A stretch of 64,000 nucleotides of DNA from Pseudomonas beijingensis (GTDB lineage: Bacteria > Pseudomonadota > Gammaproteobacteria > Pseudomonadales > Pseudomonadaceae): contig NZ_CP117425.1 in NCBI RefSeq assembly GCF_030687295.1, forward strand, positions 2,732,001 through 2,796,000, given 5' to 3'. Positions 16,976 to 27,841 of the stretch are shown piece after piece; the first letter of the stretch is position 1, and the number at the start of each line of letters is the position of its first letter. The notes beneath the pieces were generated by a model. It was not told the DNA's origin. It did no database searches and was given only the letters and a program-made list of their open reading frames with translations. A program made the translations under genes and the position numbers.

Positions 16976-18406
16976 ATGGCAAGTCCAATTCTACCTGGCT
17001 TGGGTCTAGGCTCCGGCCTTGATACCGGTGCAATCGTCAAGGCACTGGTCGATTCCGACAAGGCTGCCAAGCAAGGTCAGATCACCCGAGCGACGACGAC
17101 GACTACCAACAGTATCTCCGGGGTCGGAACCCTGAAGTCGTTGTTGGCAGCCTTCAATACCGCCATGAAGGACTTGGCCAGCACAACGACCCCGCAATTC
17201 TCGGGTTTTGCTGCGACATCTTCAGCGCCCGGCGTTCTCACGGCTACCGCCAGCAACTCGGCGGTGAATGGCACTTACGCGATCAAAGTCACCAACCTGG
17301 CCACTGCGTCCAAGGTCACTTCGGCGGCCTTCGCTGGTGGTACGACCAGTGCCATCCCATCGGGTACGATGACCATCTCGCAGAAGGGGGTCAACTACAA
17401 CCTCAATGTGCCGGATGGTTCCACCTTGCAATCGGTTCGTGACGCGATCAACGCCGACTCTTCGCTCAAGGCGGCCGGTGTCAGTGCGAACATCATCACC
17501 GACTCTTTCGGTTCGCGCCTGGTGCTGGGTTCAACCACGACCGGCGCAGGTTCCGACATCTCGGTGAGCGGCATCGCGGGGCTGGAGATCGATGGCACGA
17601 ACGTTGTGGGTGCCGACAATACCCCGCTGACGGCCACGTCGGCGGGCGCCATCAGTGCCTTGGCCAAGGATGCCAACTTCACCGTCGACGGCATGGTGCT
17701 GACCAGCAAGAGCAATACGGTGAGCACGGCAATTTCCGGGTTGACGTTGAATTTGCTCGGAGTAGCAGATGGCGGCACTTCAACCGTTACCGTGGCGCCG
17801 AACAACGATGGCCTGAAAGCCTCGATCCAGAAGTTCGTCGATGCCTATAACGCGATCGCCAATAGCATCACCGCGCTGACCAAGCCATCGCTCGACAGTG
17901 ATGGGAAGCTGACGGTGCCGGCAAAATTGACCGGTGACGCGTTGCCTCGCTCGCTGCTGGCGACGATTCGAACGCCCTTGTCTGAAACCGGCGCTGGCGA
18001 CGCGCTGACGTCGCTGGCCCAGTTGGGTGTTACCACCGATCAAAAGACGGGTGCGTTGAACTTCGATGGCGTCAAATTCAGCGCAGCGATGAGCGATAAA
18101 AAGCTCAGCGGTGAAGTCCAGACGTTGTTCACGGGCACCAACGGCCTGCTGGAGCGCATGAGCAAGGCGATCGAACCCTTCAGCGAGAGGGGGGGGATCC
18201 TCGATCAGCGGACCACGACGCTGACCAGGACCCAGACCCGCCTGAAGAACGATCAGGAGGCTCTGGATCGTCGGGTCGTGACCCTGACCGCTGTGCTGAC
18301 TAAAAAGTACAACGATATGGACACCTTGGTCGGCAAGTTGAAGGCCACTGCGAGCAACATTACCTCGATGTTCGAGGCAATGACTGCGCAACAGAGAAAC
18401 AGCTGA
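16976..18406 (+). CDS. fliD: Filament cap protein FliD (HAP2)
   Basis: FliD forms the cap at the filament tip that folds incoming flagellin; in Pseudomonas it also contributes to mucin adhesion. The 476-residue product has the family N-terminus PILPGLGLGSGLDTGAIVKALVDSDK and the C-terminal coiled region (FSERGGILDQRTTTLTRTQTRLKNDQEALDRRV, then TKKYNDMDTLVGKL). Start ATG 16976 follows GAAGGGAG. It lies 82 bp after flaG. A palindrome that could act as a terminator lies 18 bases past the stop, ahead of fliS. Confidence 0.97.
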   Translation: MASPILPGLGLGSGLDTGAIVKALVDSDKAAKQGQITRATTTTTNSISGVGTLKSLLAAFNTAMKDLASTTTPQFSGFAATSSAPGVLTATASNSAVNGTYAIKVTNLATASKVTSAAFAGGTTSAIPSGTMTISQKGVNYNLNVPDGSTLQSVRDAINADSSLKAAGVSANIITDSFGSRLVLGSTTTGAGSDISVSGIAGLEIDGTNVVGADNTPLTATSAGAISALAKDANFTVDGMVLTSKSNTVSTAISGLTLNLLGVADGGTSTVTVAPNNDGLKASIQKFVDAYNAIANSITALTKPSLDSDGKLTVPAKLTGDALPRSLLATIRTPLSETGAGDALTSLAQLGVTTDQKTGALNFDGVKFSAAMSDKKLSGEVQTLFTGTNGLLERMSKAIEPFSERGGILDQRTTTLTRTQTRLKNDQEALDRRVVTLTAVLTKKYNDMDTLVGKLKATASNITSMFEAMTAQQRNS

Positions 18407-18424
18407 TTTTTCACCGATGCAAAA

Positions 18425-18460
18425 AAAGCCCGGCAACGTTTTGACAACGTTCCGGGCTTT
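18425..18460. terminator. Palindromic terminator-like hairpin after fliD
   Basis: AAAGCCCGG (18425-18433) pairs with CCGGGCTTT (18452-18460), extended by AACGTT on both sides of a short loop. The A run lies on the left, so the T tract is best on the reverse strand. On the forward strand the tail is only CTTT. It may attenuate rather than fully stop fliD transcription into fliS. Confidence 0.6.
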
Positions 18461-18540
18461 CGGCTTTCCGACCTAAAGTTTTTTGACGCGGCGTCGATAC
18501 GCTGTTTATACGAACCGAAGATTTTTTGATGAGGTAGAAC

Positions 18541-18936
18541 ATGAATCCGATGTTGGCCCTTCGCCAATACCAGAAGATTGGCGCCCAGGCGCAAACCTCC
18601 GAAGCCAGTCCCCATCGTCTTGTGCAGATGCTCATGGAAGGCGGGCTGGACCGTATCGCCCAGGCCAAGGGCGCGCTGGAGCGCAAGGATATTGCAAACA
18701 GAGGCATTCTGATCAGCAAGGCCATCGGCATCGTCGGTGGTTTGCGTGAAGGCCTGGATCTGGAAAACCAGGCCGAGTCGGTCGCTGAATTGGATGCTCT
18801 CTACGCTTACATGATGAAACGTCTGGCCGAAGCCAACGTCAAGGCCGATCCGAAGATCCTCGACGAAGTCGCCGATCTGCTTCGCACGGTCAAGGAAGGC
18901 TGGGATGCCATTGCCGTGCCTGGTCCGCAATTTTAA
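18541..18936 (+). CDS. fliS: Flagellin export chaperone FliS
   Basis: FliS binds the C-terminus of unpolymerised flagellin in the cytoplasm and delivers it for export. The 131-residue helical protein has the family start NPMLALRQYQKIGAQAQTSEASPHRLVQMLMEGGLDRIAQAKGAL and later NQAESVAELDALYAYMMKRLAEAN. Length is normal. The ATG follows GAGGTAGAAC. It is 11 bp upstream of the fliT-like gene, with which it forms a chaperone pair. Confidence 0.96.
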   Translation: MNPMLALRQYQKIGAQAQTSEASPHRLVQMLMEGGLDRIAQAKGALERKDIANRGILISKAIGIVGGLREGLDLENQAESVAELDALYAYMMKRLAEANVKADPKILDEVADLLRTVKEGWDAIAVPGPQF

Positions 18937-18947
18937 GGAGTGCTCTC

Positions 18948-19244
18948 ATGAGTCTTGTCCTGCAGCGAATCGAACAAACCCGTGATGCCTTGGTTGATGC
19001 CCTGGCCGAGCGAAACTGGGAGGCGATCGGTCAGTTGGATCTGGCTTGCCGTTCCTGCATGGAAGACGTGCTGAGCGAGTCTCAGGTGGACGAGGCGGCG
19101 TTGCGGATTAATCTTGAGGAATTGCTGGGGGTGTATCGGCAATTGCTGGAGGCGGCGACAGGAGAGCGACAGGCGATCGTCGACGAGATGCAACAGATCC
19201 ATCAAGCACAGAACGCTGCAAAGGTTTACCATCTGTTCGGTTAA
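18948..19244 (+). CDS. fliT: FliT-like flagellar chaperone
   Basis: This 98-residue predicted all-helical protein (SLVLQRIEQTRDALVDALAERNWEAIGQLD) sits directly after fliS, where Pseudomonas encodes a FliT-like export chaperone for FliD. Sequence signals in FliT proteins are weak, so the call rests mainly on size, helix pattern and position. Start ATG 18948 follows AAGGAGTGCTCTC. It is the last gene before fleQ and has no obvious terminator; 168 bases of AT-richer sequence follow and probably hold the fleQ promoter. Confidence 0.8.
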   Translation: MSLVLQRIEQTRDALVDALAERNWEAIGQLDLACRSCMEDVLSESQVDEAALRINLEELLGVYRQLLEAATGERQAIVDEMQQIHQAQNAAKVYHLFG

Positions 19245-19412
19245 TGCTCAGTTAATCCGAGCCCGTTGCGCCATAAATTTGACTGTGCACGGTTTTTTGA
19301 CTTAACTAGTAGCTGTTTACAGATTTAAGGCGTCTACAGGCATGACAAGTCTGCAAGCGTCTAGCTTGCCCCCTATTTCGGGCATTGGGTTGACTAGGGA
19401 AGTTGCTATTGC

Positions 19413-20888
<1,476 letters not shown>

Positions 20889-20902
20889 CGCCTGTTTTCC
20901 AA

Positions 20903-20929
20903 CCGCCTGATTTTCAGGCGGTTTTTTTT
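20903..20929 (+). terminator. Rho-independent terminator after fleQ
   Basis: A perfect 8-bp stem CCGCCTGA/TCAGGCGG with a TTT loop is followed by eight T bases. It directly precedes the fleSR promoter. Confidence 0.95.
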
Positions 20930-20945
20930 CGGCACGGGTATTGCT
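20930..20945 (+). promoter_or_regulatory. Sigma-54 promoter of fleSR
   Basis: CGGCACGGGTATTGCT carries GG and GC exactly 10 bases apart and matches the -24/-12 consensus TGGCAC-N5-TTGCT except for the first base. It lies about 55 bases upstream of fleS. FleQ activation of fleSR via sigma-54 is established in P. aeruginosa. Confidence 0.88.
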
Positions 20946-20998
20946 ATAGCCCTCGCAACGTTCCGTTTAACTGACGGTCAGCCAAGCGAGAGAGCACG

Positions 20999-22207
20999 AT
21001 GACCCAAGCCGCCCAGATGTCTCCTGTCCCCGAAGCGGGACACATGCCGTCCGCCGAACAGGCAAGCCGGCTTGGACTTGAGCAGGCATTTTCGCTGTTC
21101 AGCCAGATGTCCAGCCAACTGACTGATTCCTACAGCCTGCTCGAAGCCCGGGTCACCGAACTCAAGGGCGAGTTGGCCGTGGTCAGCGCCCAGCGTATGC
21201 AGGAGCTGGCGGAAAAGGAACGCCTGGCTAATCGCCTGCAAAATCTTCTCGACCTGTTGCCCGGTGGCGTAATCGTCATCGACGCCCATGGCCGTGTGCG
21301 CGAAGCCAACCCGGCGGCCTGTGAGTTGCTCGGCCTGCCATTGGAGGGCGAGCTGTGGCGGCACGTCATCGCCCGCTGCTTTGCGCCCCGGGAAGACGAC
21401 GGCCATGAAGTGTCCCTCAAGGACGGTCGGCGCCTGTCCATCTCGACACGCTCGCTGGATGCCGAGCCTGGGCAGTTGGTACTGCTCAATGACTTGACTG
21501 AAACCCGTCACCTGCAAGACCAGTTGGCTCGCCACGAGCGCCTGTCTTCCCTGGGGCGGATGGTGGCCTCGCTGGCCCACCAGATTCGCACGCCGCTTTC
21601 CGCCGCGCTGCTCTATGCCAGTCATCTGACCGAGCAGCAATTGCCGATGGAAACCCAGCAACGTTTCGCCGGACGCTTGAAAGAGCGCCTGCACGAACTG
21701 GAGCACCAGGTGCGCGACATGCTGGTGTTCGCGCGCGGCGAGCTGCCGTTGACCGACCGTGTCAGTCCCAAGGCCTTGCTGCAATCGCTGCAGGCCGCGG
21801 CGTTGACCCATGTGCAGGGATTGCCGATCCGCTGGCAGTGCGACAGCCACGTCGGTGAAGTGTTGTGCAACCGCGACACCTTGGTGGGCGCGGTGTTGAA
21901 CCTCATCGAAAACGCGATCCAGGCCGGCGGCGGCGACGTCCGGCTGAAAGTGCACTTGTACACACGCAACAACACCTTGCGCCTGTCGGTCAGCGACAAC
22001 GGCAGCGGTATCGAACCGGCCGTGCTGGCGCGCCTGGGCGAGCCGTTCTTTACCACCAAGACCACCGGCACGGGCCTGGGCCTGACCGTGGTCAAGGCCG
22101 TGGCCCGTGCCCACCAGGGAGAATTGCAATTGCGCTCGCGGCTGGGCCGTGGCACCTGCGCAACGGTGTGCTTGCCGTTGTTTTCCAGCGCGCCAGGGGT
22201 GGAGTGA
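20999..22207 (+). CDS. fleS: Flagellar sensor histidine kinase FleS
   Basis: FleS is the cytoplasmic kinase that phosphorylates FleR and switches on the middle flagellar genes. The 402-residue protein has no membrane span. It has a coiled segment (about 40-80), a PAS domain (about 83-168), a HisKA domain with phosphorylated His194 in SLAHQIRTPLSAA, and an ATPase domain with the N box NLIENAIQAGGGD and the G boxes DNGSGIEP and TGTGLGLTVVK. Start is ATG 20999. FleR begins five bases after its stop. Expression is expected from the sigma-54 promoter just upstream. Confidence 0.97.
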   Translation: MTQAAQMSPVPEAGHMPSAEQASRLGLEQAFSLFSQMSSQLTDSYSLLEARVTELKGELAVVSAQRMQELAEKERLANRLQNLLDLLPGGVIVIDAHGRVREANPAACELLGLPLEGELWRHVIARCFAPREDDGHEVSLKDGRRLSISTRSLDAEPGQLVLLNDLTETRHLQDQLARHERLSSLGRMVASLAHQIRTPLSAALLYASHLTEQQLPMETQQRFAGRLKERLHELEHQVRDMLVFARGELPLTDRVSPKALLQSLQAAALTHVQGLPIRWQCDSHVGEVLCNRDTLVGAVLNLIENAIQAGGGDVRLKVHLYTRNNTLRLSVSDNGSGIEPAVLARLGEPFFTTKTTGTGLGLTVVKAVARAHQGELQLRSRLGRGTCATVCLPLFSSAPGVE

Positions 22208-22212
22208 AAGTA

Positions 22213-23607
22213 ATGGCGATCAAGGTGTTGCTGGTTGAGGATGATCGGGCCCTGCGCGAGGCGCTGGCCGATACGCTGGTGTTGGCCGGGCACGATTACG
22301 TCGCCGTCGGTTCGGCGGAAGAAGCGCTGGTGGCGGTGGGCCGGGAAGCGTTCAACCTGGTGGTCAGTGACGTCAACATGCCGGGCATGGACGGCCATCA
22401 ATTGCTCGGCCTGTTGCGTGCCCGCCAGCCGCAACTGCCGGTCTTGCTGATGACCGCCCACGGCGCCGTCGAGCGAGCGGTGGACGCCATGCGCCAGGGC
22501 GCTGCGGATTACCTGGTCAAGCCGTTCGAGCCCAAAGCACTGCTGGACCTGGTCGCGCGTCATGCCTTGGGCAGTCTCGCGGTCGAGGGCGAAGGCCCGG
22601 TGGCTATCGAGCCGGCCAGTGCGCAACTGCTGGAATTGGCCGCACGGGTTGCTCGCAGTGATTCAACTGTGTTGATTTCCGGCGAGTCCGGAACGGGCAA
22701 GGAAGTGCTGGCCCGCTACATCCATCAACAATCCCGGCGTGCCGGGGAGCCGTTCATTGCCATCAATTGCGCGGCGATTCCCGACAACATGCTCGAGGCG
22801 ACACTGTTCGGCCACGAAAAGGGTTCGTTCACCGGCGCCATCGCGGCCCAGGCCGGCAAGTTCGAGCAGGCCGACGGTGGCACGATCCTGCTCGATGAAA
22901 TTTCCGAAATGCCTTTGGGCCTGCAGGCCAAGCTGTTGCGGGTATTGCAGGAGCGGGAAGTGGAGCGGGTCGGTGCGCGCAAGCCCATCAGCCTGGACAT
23001 TCGCGTGGTGGCGACCACCAACCGCGACCTGGCCGGCGAGGTGGCGGCGGGGCGTTTCCGTGAAGACCTCTATTACCGTCTGTCGGTATTCCCGCTGGCC
23101 TGGCGTCCGTTGCGAGAGCGCACCGCCGATATCCTGCCGCTGGCCGAACGCCTGCTGAACAAACACGTCAATAAAATGAAGCACGCGGCGGCCCGGCTTT
23201 CAGCCGAGGCCCGGGCCTGTCTGGTTGCCTACCCGTGGCCGGGCAATGTCCGAGAGCTGGATAACGCCATTCAGCGGGCCTTGATCCTGCAGCAGGGCGG
23301 CTTGATCCAGCCGGAGGATTTCTGCCTGGCCGGCCCGGTGGCCTGCGCGCCATTGCCCGCGTTGGCACCGGCACCGACCGCAACCCCCGCACTGCCGACG
23401 GACGTCGGGGGCGAGTCGGCCGGCGCCTTGGGCGATGACCTGCGGCGCCGCGAGTTCCAGATGATCATCGACACCCTGCGCGCCGAACGCGGTCGTCGCA
23501 AGGAGGCGGCCGAACGCCTGGGGATCAGCCCGCGCACCCTGCGCTACAAGTTGGCGCAAATGCGCGACGCTGGCATGGATGTCGAGGCCTATCTGTTCGC
23601 CAGTTGA
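22213..23607 (+). CDS. fleR: Sigma-54 response regulator FleR
   Basis: FleR activates rod, hook and basal-body genes with sigma-54. The 464-residue protein has a receiver domain with phosphoacceptor Asp53 (VVSDVNMPGMDG), an AAA+ domain with Walker A GESGTGKE, and the sigma-54 contact loop present as GSFTGA. A C-terminal Fis-type helix-turn-helix (RKEAAERLGISPRTLRYKLAQM) binds DNA. A Pro/Ala-rich linker joins the last two domains. ATG 22213 is chosen because it gives the canonical receiver start AIKVLLVEDD. A REP pair follows immediately and may close the transcript. Confidence 0.97.
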   Translation: MAIKVLLVEDDRALREALADTLVLAGHDYVAVGSAEEALVAVGREAFNLVVSDVNMPGMDGHQLLGLLRARQPQLPVLLMTAHGAVERAVDAMRQGAADYLVKPFEPKALLDLVARHALGSLAVEGEGPVAIEPASAQLLELAARVARSDSTVLISGESGTGKEVLARYIHQQSRRAGEPFIAINCAAIPDNMLEATLFGHEKGSFTGAIAAQAGKFEQADGGTILLDEISEMPLGLQAKLLRVLQEREVERVGARKPISLDIRVVATTNRDLAGEVAAGRFREDLYYRLSVFPLAWRPLRERTADILPLAERLLNKHVNKMKHAAARLSAEARACLVAYPWPGNVRELDNAIQRALILQQGGLIQPEDFCLAGPVACAPLPALAPAPTATPALPTDVGGESAGALGDDLRRREFQMIIDTLRAERGRRKEAAERLGISPRTLRYKLAQMRDAGMDVEAYLFAS

Positions 23608-23624
23608 AGCAGCACCAAAACCCC

Positions 23625-23713
23625 TGTGGGAGCGAGCTTGCTCGCGATAGCGGTCGATCAGTCGCATTGATGTCGGATGTGACTGAGTCATCGCGAGCAA
23701 GCTCGCTCCCACA
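23625..23713. repeat. REP pair (GGGAGCGAGCTTGCTCGCG type) after fleR
   Basis: TGTGGGAGCGAGCTTGCTCG at the left end and its inverted copy at the right end frame a 40-base spacer. The pair sits between the fleR stop and the fliE promoter, with its right end about 40 bases before that promoter. Confidence 0.9.
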
Positions 23714-23755
23714 TGATGGGTTGGTGCGCGCAATTGTTTTCTGTCGCCATGGAGC

Positions 23756-23771
23756 TGGCACCCTTGTTGCT
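23756..23771 (+). promoter_or_regulatory. Sigma-54 promoter of the fliE operon
   Basis: TGGCACCCTTGTTGCT is a perfect -24/-12 match with GG and GC 10 bases apart. It lies about 60 bases upstream of fliE and should drive fliEFGHIJ under FleR. Confidence 0.93.
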
Positions 23772-23832
23772 AATACCTGAATACCCGCTGAGTAAGTGTC
23801 AAAAAAATGCGGGCCGCCAGAGAGAGTAGACC

Positions 23833-24159
23833 ATGAGCCAAGGTATTGAATTTAATCGGTTGATGTTGGACATGCGGGCCATGCAAATGGACGCCATGGC
23901 CCAGCCTAAATCGGTCGCGGTCCCCCAGGTGGGTGGCAGCAGCTTTTCCGACATGCTCGGTCAGGCCGTCAATAAAGTGAACGATACCCAGCAGGCGTCT
24001 AACCAGTTGGCCAGTGCTTTCGAGATTGGCAAAAGTGGCGTCGACCTGACGGATGTAATGATCTCCTCGCAGAAAGCCAGTGTCTCGTTTCAGGCGTTGA
24101 CCCAGGTTCGCAACAAGCTGGTTCAAGCCTACCAAGACATCATGCAGATGCCGGTTTAA
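23833..24159 (+). CDS. fliE: Hook-basal body protein FliE
   Basis: FliE links the MS-ring to the rod and is the first axial component exported. The 108-residue protein has an N-terminal helix and the family C-terminus [49 protein letters not shown]. Length is typical. The ATG follows AGAGAGTAGACC. It is the first gene after a perfect sigma-54 promoter and lies 15 bp ahead of fliF. Confidence 0.97.
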   Translation: MSQGIEFNRLMLDMRAMQMDAMAQPKSVAVPQVGGSSFSDMLGQAVNKVNDTQQASNQLASAFEIGKSGVDLTDVMISSQKASVSFQALTQVRNKLVQAYQDIMQMPV

Positions 24160-24174
24160 GGAAATTATTGAGTC

Positions 24175-25959
24175 ATGGCAGAAGCAGCCGTTGATAACGT
24201 TCCAGCCAAGGCCACTCCGGTAGACGGCAAACCGCCGTTGTTCGGCCTGTCCTTCCTGGAAAATCTCTCCGAGATGACCATGCTGCGTCAGGTCGGCCTG
24301 TTGGTCGGTCTGGCTGCCAGCGTGGCGATTGGTTTTGCCGTGGTGCTGTGGTCCCAGCAGCCAGACTACCGTCCGTTGTACGGCAGCCTGGCTGGCATGG
24401 ACGCCAAGCAAGTCATGGAGACCCTGGCTTCCGCCGACATTCCTTACACCGTCGAACCCAATTCCGGCGCCTTGCTGGTCAAGGCCGATGACGTCGCTCG
24501 TGCGCGCCTCAAGCTCGCCGCCGCCGGCGTGACGCCCACCGATGGCAATATCGGTTTCGAGATCCTCGACAAGGACCAGGGCCTGGGCACCAGCCAGTTC
24601 ATGGAAGCGACCCGTTATCGTCGCGGCCTGGAAGGTGAGCTGGCGCGGACCATTTCCAGCCTGAACAACGTCAAGGGCGCCCGTGTGCACCTGGCGATTC
24701 CGAAAAGTTCGGTGTTCGTGCGCGATGAGCGCAAGCCCAGTGCTTCGGTATTGGTCGAGCTGTATTCGGGCCGCTCCCTGGAGCCAGGCCAGGTCGTGGC
24801 CATCGTCAATCTGGTGGCGACCAGCGTGCCCGAGCTGAGCAAGTCGCAGATCACCGTGGTCGACCAGAAAGGCAACCTGCTGTCCGACCAGGCGGAAAAC
24901 TCCGCACTGACCATGGCCGGCAAGCAGTTCGATTACAGCCGTCGCATGGAAGGCATGCTGACCCAGCGGGTGCACAACATCCTGCAACCGATCCTGGGTA
25001 ATGATCGCTATAAAGCCGAAGTCTCGGCCGATGTCGACTTCAGCGCTGTCGAGTCCACTTCCGAGCAGTTCAACCCGGACCAACCGGCGCTGCGCAGCGA
25101 ACAGTCGGTGACTGAGCAGCGTACCGCCAGCAATGGCCCCCAAGGCGTACCGGGAGCCCTGAGCAACCAGCCGCCTTCGCCGGCCAGCGCACCGCAAACC
25201 ACCGGTGGCGCCACGGCAGCCGCCGGCATGGTGCAGCCAGGCCAGCCGCTGATTGATGCCAACGGCCAGCAGATCATGGACCCGGCCACTGGCCAGCCGA
25301 TGTTGGCGCCGTACCCGGCCGACAAGCGTCAGCAGTCGACCAAGAACTTCGAGCTCGACCGTTCCATCAGCCACACCAAGCAACAGCAGGGCCGTTTGAA
25401 TCGCCTGTCGGTCGCGGTGGTGGTGGACGATCAGGTCAAGGTCAACCCGGCCAACGGCGAAACCAGCCGTGCGCCCTGGAGCGCCGACGAATTGGCGCGC
25501 TTCACTCGCCTGGTGCAGGACGCCGTCGGTTTCGACGCCAGCCGCGGCGACAGCGTCAGCGTGATCAACGTGCCGTTCTCCCTGGAGCGCGGTGAAGTGG
25601 TCGCCGATATTCCGTTTTATTCGCAACCCTGGTTCTGGGATGTGGTCAAGCAAGTACTGGGTGTGCTGTTTATCCTGGTACTGGTGTTTGGCGTGCTGCG
25701 TCCGGTGCTCAACAACATCACCGGTGGCGGCAAGAACAAGCAGTTGGCAGGTTTCGGTGATGTCGAGCTGGGCGGCATGGGCGGCCTGGATGGCGAATTG
25801 GCCAACGATCGCGTCAGCCTCGGCGGGCCGCAGAGCATTCTGCTGCCAAGCCCGAGCGAAGGCTATGACGCTCAGTTGAACGCCATCAAGAGTCTGGTGG
25901 CAGAAGACCCGGGTCGTGTGGCCCAGGTCGTGAAAGAGTGGATTAACGCAGATGAGTGA
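24175..25959 (+). CDS. fliF: MS-ring protein FliF
   Basis: FliF forms the inner-membrane MS-ring on which the motor and export gate assemble. The 594-residue protein has a first membrane span at about 40-60 (QVGLLVGLAASVAIGFAVVLW), ring-building periplasmic domains (GSLAGMDAKQVMETLASADIPYTVE), a Pro/Gln-rich insert (about 310-385), and a second span (VLGVLFILVLVFGVLRPVL). The cytoplasmic tail ends with VAEDPGRVAQVVKEWINADE, the FliG-binding segment. It overlaps fliG by 8 bp, consistent with coupled translation. The frame is intact. Confidence 0.97.
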   Translation: MAEAAVDNVPAKATPVDGKPPLFGLSFLENLSEMTMLRQVGLLVGLAASVAIGFAVVLWSQQPDYRPLYGSLAGMDAKQVMETLASADIPYTVEPNSGALLVKADDVARARLKLAAAGVTPTDGNIGFEILDKDQGLGTSQFMEATRYRRGLEGELARTISSLNNVKGARVHLAIPKSSVFVRDERKPSASVLVELYSGRSLEPGQVVAIVNLVATSVPELSKSQITVVDQKGNLLSDQAENSALTMAGKQFDYSRRMEGMLTQRVHNILQPILGNDRYKAEVSADVDFSAVESTSEQFNPDQPALRSEQSVTEQRTASNGPQGVPGALSNQPPSPASAPQTTGGATAAAGMVQPGQPLIDANGQQIMDPATGQPMLAPYPADKRQQSTKNFELDRSISHTKQQQGRLNRLSVAVVVDDQVKVNPANGETSRAPWSADELARFTRLVQDAVGFDASRGDSVSVINVPFSLERGEVVADIPFYSQPWFWDVVKQVLGVLFILVLVFGVLRPVLNNITGGGKNKQLAGFGDVELGGMGGLDGELANDRVSLGGPQSILLPSPSEGYDAQLNAIKSLVAEDPGRVAQVVKEWINADE

Positions 25960-26973
25960 TAATCGAGCCGCTGTTGCCAAATTGTCGCGGGTCGACAAAG
26001 CCGCGATCCTGCTGCTGTCCCTGGGTTCGACCGACGCCGCCCAAGTGCTGCGCCACATGGGGCCCAAGGAGGTCCAGCGCGTGGGCGTGGCCATGGCACA
26101 AATGGGCAACGTGCACCGTGAGCAAGTCGAGCAGGTGATGAGCGAGTTCGTCGACATCGTCGGCGATCAGACCAGCCTGGGCGTCGGTTCCGACGACTAC
26201 GTGCGCAAGATGCTCACCCAGGCCCTGGGCGAGGACAAGGCCAACGGTCTCATCGACCGGATCCTGCTGGGCGGCAATACCAGCGGCCTGGACAGCCTCA
26301 AGTGGATGGAGCCACGGGCCGTTGCCGACGTGATCCGTTACGAGCACCCGCAGATCCAGGCGATCGTCGTGGCTTACCTCGACCCGGACCAAGCCGGTGA
26401 AGTGCTGGGTAACTTCGACCACAAGGTGCGCCTGGACATCATCCTGCGCGTGTCTTCGCTCAACACCGTGCAGCCGGCGGCCCTGAAAGAATTGAACCAG
26501 ATTCTCGAGAAGCAGTTCTCGGGCAACTCCAATGCCTCGCGCACCACCCTGGGTGGCATCAAGCGCGCGGCGGACATCATGAACTTCCTCGACAGTTCGA
26601 TCGAAGGTCAGTTGATGGACTCGATCCGCGAATTCGACGAAGACCTGTCCGGTCAGATCGAAGACCTCATGTTCGTGTTCAACAACCTGTCCGATGTCGA
26701 CGATCGTGGTATCCAGGCCCTGTTGCGCGAAGTGTCGTCCGACGTGCTGGTACTGGCCCTCAAGGGCTCGGACGAAGGCGTCAAGGAAAAAGATCTTCAA
26801 GAACATGTCCAAACGGGCGGCCGAACTGTTGCGCGACGACCTCGAGGCCAAGGGGCCCGGTGCGCGTCAGCGACGTGGAAACCGCACAGAAGGAAATCCT
26901 CACCATCGCCCGCCGCATGGCCGAAGCCGGGGAGATCGTTCTCGGTGGCAAGGGCGGCGAAGAGATGATCTAA
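25952..26973 (+). pseudogene. fliG: Motor switch protein FliG, two frameshifts near the end
   Basis: FliG is the C-ring protein that interacts with the stator. The N-terminal and middle domains are intact (KLSRVDKAAILLLSLGSTDAAQVLRHMGPKEVQ, then EHPQIQAIVVAYLDPDQAGEVL). The frame breaks at KGSDEGVKEK, where the A run at 26787-26791 has one extra base. The next frame gives IFKNMSKRAAELLRDDLEAKGP. A second extra base in the C run at 26856-26858 moves it to the third frame, VRVSDVETAQKEILTIARRMAEAGEIVLGGKGGEEMI, ending at TAA 26971-26973. Corrected length is about 339 residues, normal for FliG. As read, the torque-generating C-terminus would be lost. Sequencing error is likely. Confidence 0.93.
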
Positions 26974-26980
26974 GGTCGTT

Positions 26981-27841
26981 ATGTCTGCCAAGAGTGATGA
27001 AGCACCCAGCGACCTGATCCGCGGCCGAGACGTCGGAGGTTTCGACGTCTGGTCGCTGCCCAGCTTTGACCCCCACGTGCCCGAGCCTGAGCCGGAGCCG
27101 GTGGAAGAGCTGCCGGAAATGGAGGAAGTGCCGCTGGAAGAAGTCCAGCCACTGACCCTCGAGGAAGTCGAGAGCATTCGCCAGGAAGCCTATAACGAAG
27201 GCTTTGCCGTGGGTGAAAAGGAAGGCTTCCACAGCACCACGCTCAAAGTCCGCCAGGAAGCCGATGTGGCGCTGACGGCCAAGCTCCGTGCGTTGGAATC
27301 GCTGATGCTCAACCTGTTCGACCCCATCGCCGAACAGGACACCCAGATCGAGAAAGCCCTGGTGGGCCTGGTGCAACACATCGCCAAACAAGTGATCCAG
27401 CGCGAACTGGCCATCGATTCGAGCCAGATCGAACACGTCATGCGTGAAGCGCTCAAGTTATTGCCGTTGGGCGTGGGCAACGTGCGGTTGTACATCAATC
27501 CCCAGGACTTCGAACTGGTCAAGGCCCTGCGCGAGCGCCATGAAGAAACCTGGCGCATCGTCGAGGACGCGGCGCTGCTGCCAGGCGGTTGCCGTGTGGA
27601 AACCGAACACAGCCGCATCGATGCCACCGTTGAAACCCGTATCAGCCAGATCATGGCCAAGTTGTTCGACCAACTGCACGAACAGGCCCTGCACCCGGCC
27701 GCCGCCGACCTGAGCCTGGAGTTGCCGGACGAGCCCCTGGTCGGTGCTGATACCGCGCCGGCCGATGGGGAGGTGGAGGTGCCTGAATTGGACGCTTCTG
27801 TACTGGATGCTTCTGCGTTGGACAGCCGCGATGCGCCTTGA
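26981..27841 (+). CDS. fliH: Flagellar ATPase regulator FliH
   Basis: FliH binds and regulates the export ATPase FliI and tethers it to the C-ring. The 286-residue protein has an acidic, Pro/Glu-rich N-terminus ([24 protein letters not shown]), a helical stalk ([18 protein letters not shown]) and the FliH C-terminal domain ([31 protein letters not shown], then [15 protein letters not shown]). Start ATG 26981 lies 7 bp after the fliG stop. Its 3' end overlaps the fliI start by 11 bp. Confidence 0.95.
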   Translation: MSAKSDEAPSDLIRGRDVGGFDVWSLPSFDPHVPEPEPEPVEELPEMEEVPLEEVQPLTLEEVESIRQEAYNEGFAVGEKEGFHSTTLKVRQEADVALTAKLRALESLMLNLFDPIAEQDTQIEKALVGLVQHIAKQVIQRELAIDSSQIEHVMREALKLLPLGVGNVRLYINPQDFELVKALRERHEETWRIVEDAALLPGGCRVETEHSRIDATVETRISQIMAKLFDQLHEQALHPAAADLSLELPDEPLVGADTAPADGEVEVPELDASVLDASALDSRDAP